From: Candidatus Micrarchaeum sp.
Lineage (GTDB): Archaea; Micrarchaeota; Micrarchaeia; CAILAH01
Reading direction: 5' to 3'
NCBI GenBank assembly: GCA_020723045.1
Contig: DYJQ01000001.1
Coordinates: forward strand, 7,987 to 34,220
DNA: 26,234 nucleotides
Position 1 is the stretch's first letter, and each line of letters starts with the position of its first letter. Shown in pieces: positions 24,519 to 26,234 of this stretch. A program made the position numbers and the translations under genes. The notes under the pieces are model-generated. The model was not told the DNA's origin. It made no database searches and saw only the letters and a program-made list of their open reading frames with translations.

Positions 24519-25218
24519 TTCTGACCGGCCGGGGCGTACATATCAGCTTGATTTTAGCGCCCTTGCAAGGCCGGCGGACACCCCAATCATTTACGTGGAC
24601 ACTCGAGAAGAGCCTGCCCTTATAGAGGAGATCAAAAAGAGGGGCTGCATCCCTAAGATGGTGATGCTCGACATCGGCGATTATATCGTCTCTGATAGGG
24701 CGATGGTTGAGCGCAAGACCCGTACCGATTTTGAGAACTCTATTATTGACGGCCGTCTCTTTGACCAGGCGCTCCGCGTTACGCAGGTATATGAAAGGGT
24801 GGTTTATGTAATTGAGGGCCCATCATTTTCAGACCGCATCAATAGGAATGCACTCATGGCGGCGGTCTCTTCACTCATTCTCAACTTCAACATCTCAATG
24901 TTCTTTACTCGCGACATCTCAGCCAGTGCGGAACTTATATGTGCACTCGCAAAGAAAGAGCAGTTGGAGTCATCACGTACAGTGCTCATAAAGAAGCCCA
25001 TCAAGACGAACGATCCTAACATGCAGGTGCTCTATTCAGCATCATCCATCCCCTTCATAGGAGAGAAGATTGCGATGAAGTTGCTTGAAAGATTTGGCAC
25101 ACTCCAGCGTTTATTCGCGGCCACAGAACAGGAGTTGATGGAGGTTGAGGGGGTTGGCAAAAAGCGCGCAAGGGAGATGGCAAAATTTTTCAGGAGGAGG
25201 TTTGTAAAAATAGAATGA
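24493..25218 (+). CDS. xpf: XPF/ERCC4-family structure-specific endonuclease, short form
   Basis: This is a dimeric nuclease that cuts branched DNA such as flaps and forks. The ERCC4 core (30-~160) has D36 in YVDTREE, G62-D63, then E73-R74-K75 and D79, which together form the GDX(n)ERKX3D signature. A tandem helix-hairpin-helix region follows at ~180-235, with IPFIGEKIAMKLLERFG and VEGVGKKRAREMA. No helicase domain precedes it, so this is the short crenarchaeal-like form rather than euryarchaeal Hef. No clear PCNA-binding box is visible at the C terminus, which is KFFRRRFVKIE. The start is GTG 24493, because GGAGATGAT lies just upstream; ATG 24502 is an alternative. The 26-nt overlap with the PIN-like gene implies coupled synthesis. 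Confidence 0.93.
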   Translation: MKSMREQSDSDRPGRTYQLDFSALARPADTPIIYVDTREEPALIEEIKKRGCIPKMVMLDIGDYIVSDRAMVERKTRTDFENSIIDGRLFDQALRVTQVYERVVYVIEGPSFSDRINRNALMAAVSSLILNFNISMFFTRDISASAELICALAKKEQLESSRTVLIKKPIKTNDPNMQVLYSASSIPFIGEKIAMKLLERFGTLQRLFAATEQELMEVEGVGKKRAREMAKFFRRRFVKIE

Positions 25219-25243
25219 ATTATTTTATTATGCGCCACTCTGT

Positions 25244-25495
25244 CTAGCTAAGCCTGTCAACATTCATCACGTCAACATTGCTCACGTTCGGAATCTTTTG
25301 CAGCCTCTCCTCAAGCACCGTACTGCCTTCAGCCTCATCTACATAGAATAGCGCGCGCACAGCCTTGATTCCGAACCCTATATCCTCTGTACCAATCTCA
25401 ATTGGCTTGAACCCCGCCTTTATACTTGCAATGAGCTCATCGACCTTATCCGGGTCCTCAGGGGTTATTCTTACCAGCACTGCAACCTGTACCAT
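25244..25495 (-). CDS. ef1b: Elongation factor 1-beta
   Basis: This archaeal guanine-nucleotide exchange factor for EF-1alpha recharges it with GTP during translation. The 83-residue protein matches the small archaeal form: MVQVAVLVRITPEDPDKVDE opening, the conserved EDIGFGIKAVRALFYVDEAEG centre (FGIKAV being the hallmark), and a closing VSNVDVMNVDRLS. The fold is a ferredoxin-like alpha/beta plait. The ATG at 25495 has GGTGA 7 nt upstream. Its TATA box lies inside the last codons of the upstream rhomboid gene. It converges with the XPF gene, with 25 nt between stops. Confidence 0.95.
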   Translation of the reverse strand: MVQVAVLVRITPEDPDKVDELIASIKAGFKPIEIGTEDIGFGIKAVRALFYVDEAEGSTVLEERLQKIPNVSNVDVMNVDRLS

Positions 25496-25526
25496 ATTAC
25501 GTTCACCGCTTTAATTTTTAGCAGAA

Positions 25527-26099
25527 CTATTTATAAAATACAATATTCTCTTCATTATCACTCGGCATGTGCCTTGCATATAATATGCCAAATATGAGAC
25601 CGCCAAGGTGTGCGGCACTTGCAATACCTGAATATGGGTTGAACGTACCCAGCAGCTCAAGTATGATCCACACTGCCGCTGCTTCACGCATTCTCATTGG
25701 GAAAAACATAACGTAAACTACGAGGTTGGGTGTGAGTACAGTCATCGCGCCCAGTATTCCGTAGATCCCGCCACTCGCACCCAGTGCCGGTACTGGTGGT
25801 GCAAATCCAGTTACTATTGTCGCATAATATAATACCGAACCGATTATGCCAGCCGCAATGAATACTAGTAGGAGCTTAATAGCACCGATTCTTCTCTCAA
25901 GTATTGGCGCGAACATGAGCATAGCGAGCATGTTAAAGAAGAGGTGCTCCACACCCTCATGCACGAACATTGAAGTCAGGAACCTCCAGGGTTGTGATAA
26001 TGCAAGCAAAGGGTCAAATATGAGGGCTTCTGTCACGCCCGGGATCATCTGCATGAAGAAGATTGCGACCATCAATCCAATCAAGTAGAATGAGAGCAT
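25527..26099 (-). CDS. Rhomboid-family intramembrane serine protease
   Basis: This six-helix membrane protease cleaves transmembrane substrates within the bilayer. The catalytic dyad is visible: S109 in GASGGIYG and H164 in SAAHLGG. HLFFN at 52-56 supplies the oxyanion-side His and Asn, and the WRF near 38 and ERR near 68 elements are also typical. At 190 residues it is a minimal core without extra soluble domains. The ATG at 26099 has an AT-rich TATA-like box about 25 nt upstream and no ribosome site, so the message is probably leaderless. It is divergent from the tRNA-Arg gene and may share the same AT-rich box. Natural substrates are unknown. Confidence 0.92.
   Translation of the reverse strand: MLSFYLIGLMVAIFFMQMIPGVTEALIFDPLLALSQPWRFLTSMFVHEGVEHLFFNMLAMLMFAPILERRIGAIKLLLVFIAAGIIGSVLYYATIVTGFAPPVPALGASGGIYGILGAMTVLTPNLVVYVMFFPMRMREAAAVWIILELLGTFNPYSGIASAAHLGGLIFGILYARHMPSDNEENIVFYK
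25529..25538 (-). promoter_or_regulatory. TATA box of ef1b inside the rhomboid gene
   Basis: TTTTATAAAT on the minus strand overlaps the last three codons and stop of the rhomboid gene. It is centred about 38 nt before the ef1b ATG, giving a ~12-nt leader that starts at the GGTGA ribosome site. Confidence 0.58.
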
Positions 26100-26116
26100 G
26101 GGCTAATATGAAATCT

Positions 26117-26130
26117 GATATATTAAAAAC
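26117..26130. promoter_or_regulatory. AT-rich box between rhomboid and tRNA-Arg
   Basis: GATATATTAAAAAC can serve as a TATA element in both directions. It is about 25 nt before the rhomboid ATG and about 30 nt before the tRNA 5' end. Confidence 0.45.
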
Positions 26131-26153
26131 TTAGTGTGTGATAAATTACTCAC

Positions 26154-26234
26154 GGGCCCGTAGCTCAGCCTGGACAGAGCGGCAGCCTTCTAAGAGTTTC
26201 TTTAGGGATGCCTAAAGAACCTCGTAAGAAAACT
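26154..26234 (+). tRNA. tRNA-Arg(UCU), 5' part, interrupted after the anticodon
   Basis: GGGCCCG is the 5' acceptor strand, then TA, a D stem GCTC/GAGC (26163-26166 with 26177-26180), G26, and the 5' anticodon strand GCAGC (26182-26186). The loop CTTCTAA (26187-26193) follows, with anticodon TCT at 26189-26191, which reads AGA. The expected 3' strand GCTGC does not follow. Instead there is a 9-bp hairpin, TTCTTTAGG with CCTAAAGAA (26198-26206 and 26211-26219, loop GATG), extended by GAG/CTC. This looks like an intron at the canonical 37/38 site. The window ends before the 3' exon, so intron length and the rest of the tRNA are not visible. Confidence 0.82.

Noticed and set aside
1..26234. CRISPR arrays, insertion sequences, prophage genes, attachment sites, rRNA
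   Set aside because: No regularly spaced repeats, transposase or integrase motifs, terminal inverted repeats or rRNA-like segments were seen on reading both strands.

Overview
The window is archaeal, and every feature in it looks chromosomal. The diagnostic proteins are an archaeal-type PheS/PheT pair, a two-ring Cdc48 ATPase, a chromosomal SMC, a helicase-less XPF nuclease and archaeal elongation factor 1-beta. Expression signals are also archaeal: TATA boxes lie about 22-28 nt before leaderless starts, other genes carry GGTGA or GGAGG ribosome sites, GTG and TTG starts are frequent, and stops are followed by oligo-T tracts. Packing is tight, with overlaps, face-to-face promoters and convergent 3' ends. 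The gene mix and compactness suggest a small-genome archaeon, perhaps of the DPANN/Micrarchaeota type. That placement is inference; no rRNA is present to test it.

Layout. 1-2700: cysS then glyA, leftward. 2724-3671: a helical-repeat protein with a C-terminal membrane segment, leftward. 3755-7028: pheS and pheT, rightward. 7037-7828: a predicted type I membrane protein, leftward. 7868-10240: a rightward run of a degenerate metallo-beta-lactamase-fold protein, a secreted DUF4139-like protein and a small zinc ribbon. 10380-10520: a possible 46-residue basic protein lying over the terminator of hppA. 10507-12474: a K+-independent proton-pumping pyrophosphatase, leftward. 12545-15767: a leftward cluster of cdc48, an OB-fold membrane protein and a site-2-type metalloprotease. 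15923-16825: an unknown protein, rightward. 16879-21653: a small unknown gene, smc and an overlapping M24 aminopeptidase, leftward. 21800-23131: an unknown CxxC protein and a coiled-coil winged-helix regulator, leftward. 23222-25218: a rightward run of an unknown basic protein, a PIN-like nuclease and an XPF/ERCC4 nuclease. 25244-26099: ef1b and a rhomboid protease, leftward. 26154-end: the start of a tRNA-Arg(UCU) that appears interrupted just after its anticodon.

Two groupings deserve most attention. The first is the regulator and three-gene nuclease run at 22679-25218. Its divergent promoter region contains a perfect 17-nt pseudo-palindrome, which looks like an operator for an uncharacterised DNA- or RNA-processing module. 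The second is the Cdc48, OB-fold membrane protein and intramembrane protease cluster. Its Cdc48 ends in a proteasome-docking type HbYX tail, which suggests a membrane or proteasomal quality-control unit. No CRISPR array, insertion sequence, prophage or rRNA was seen.
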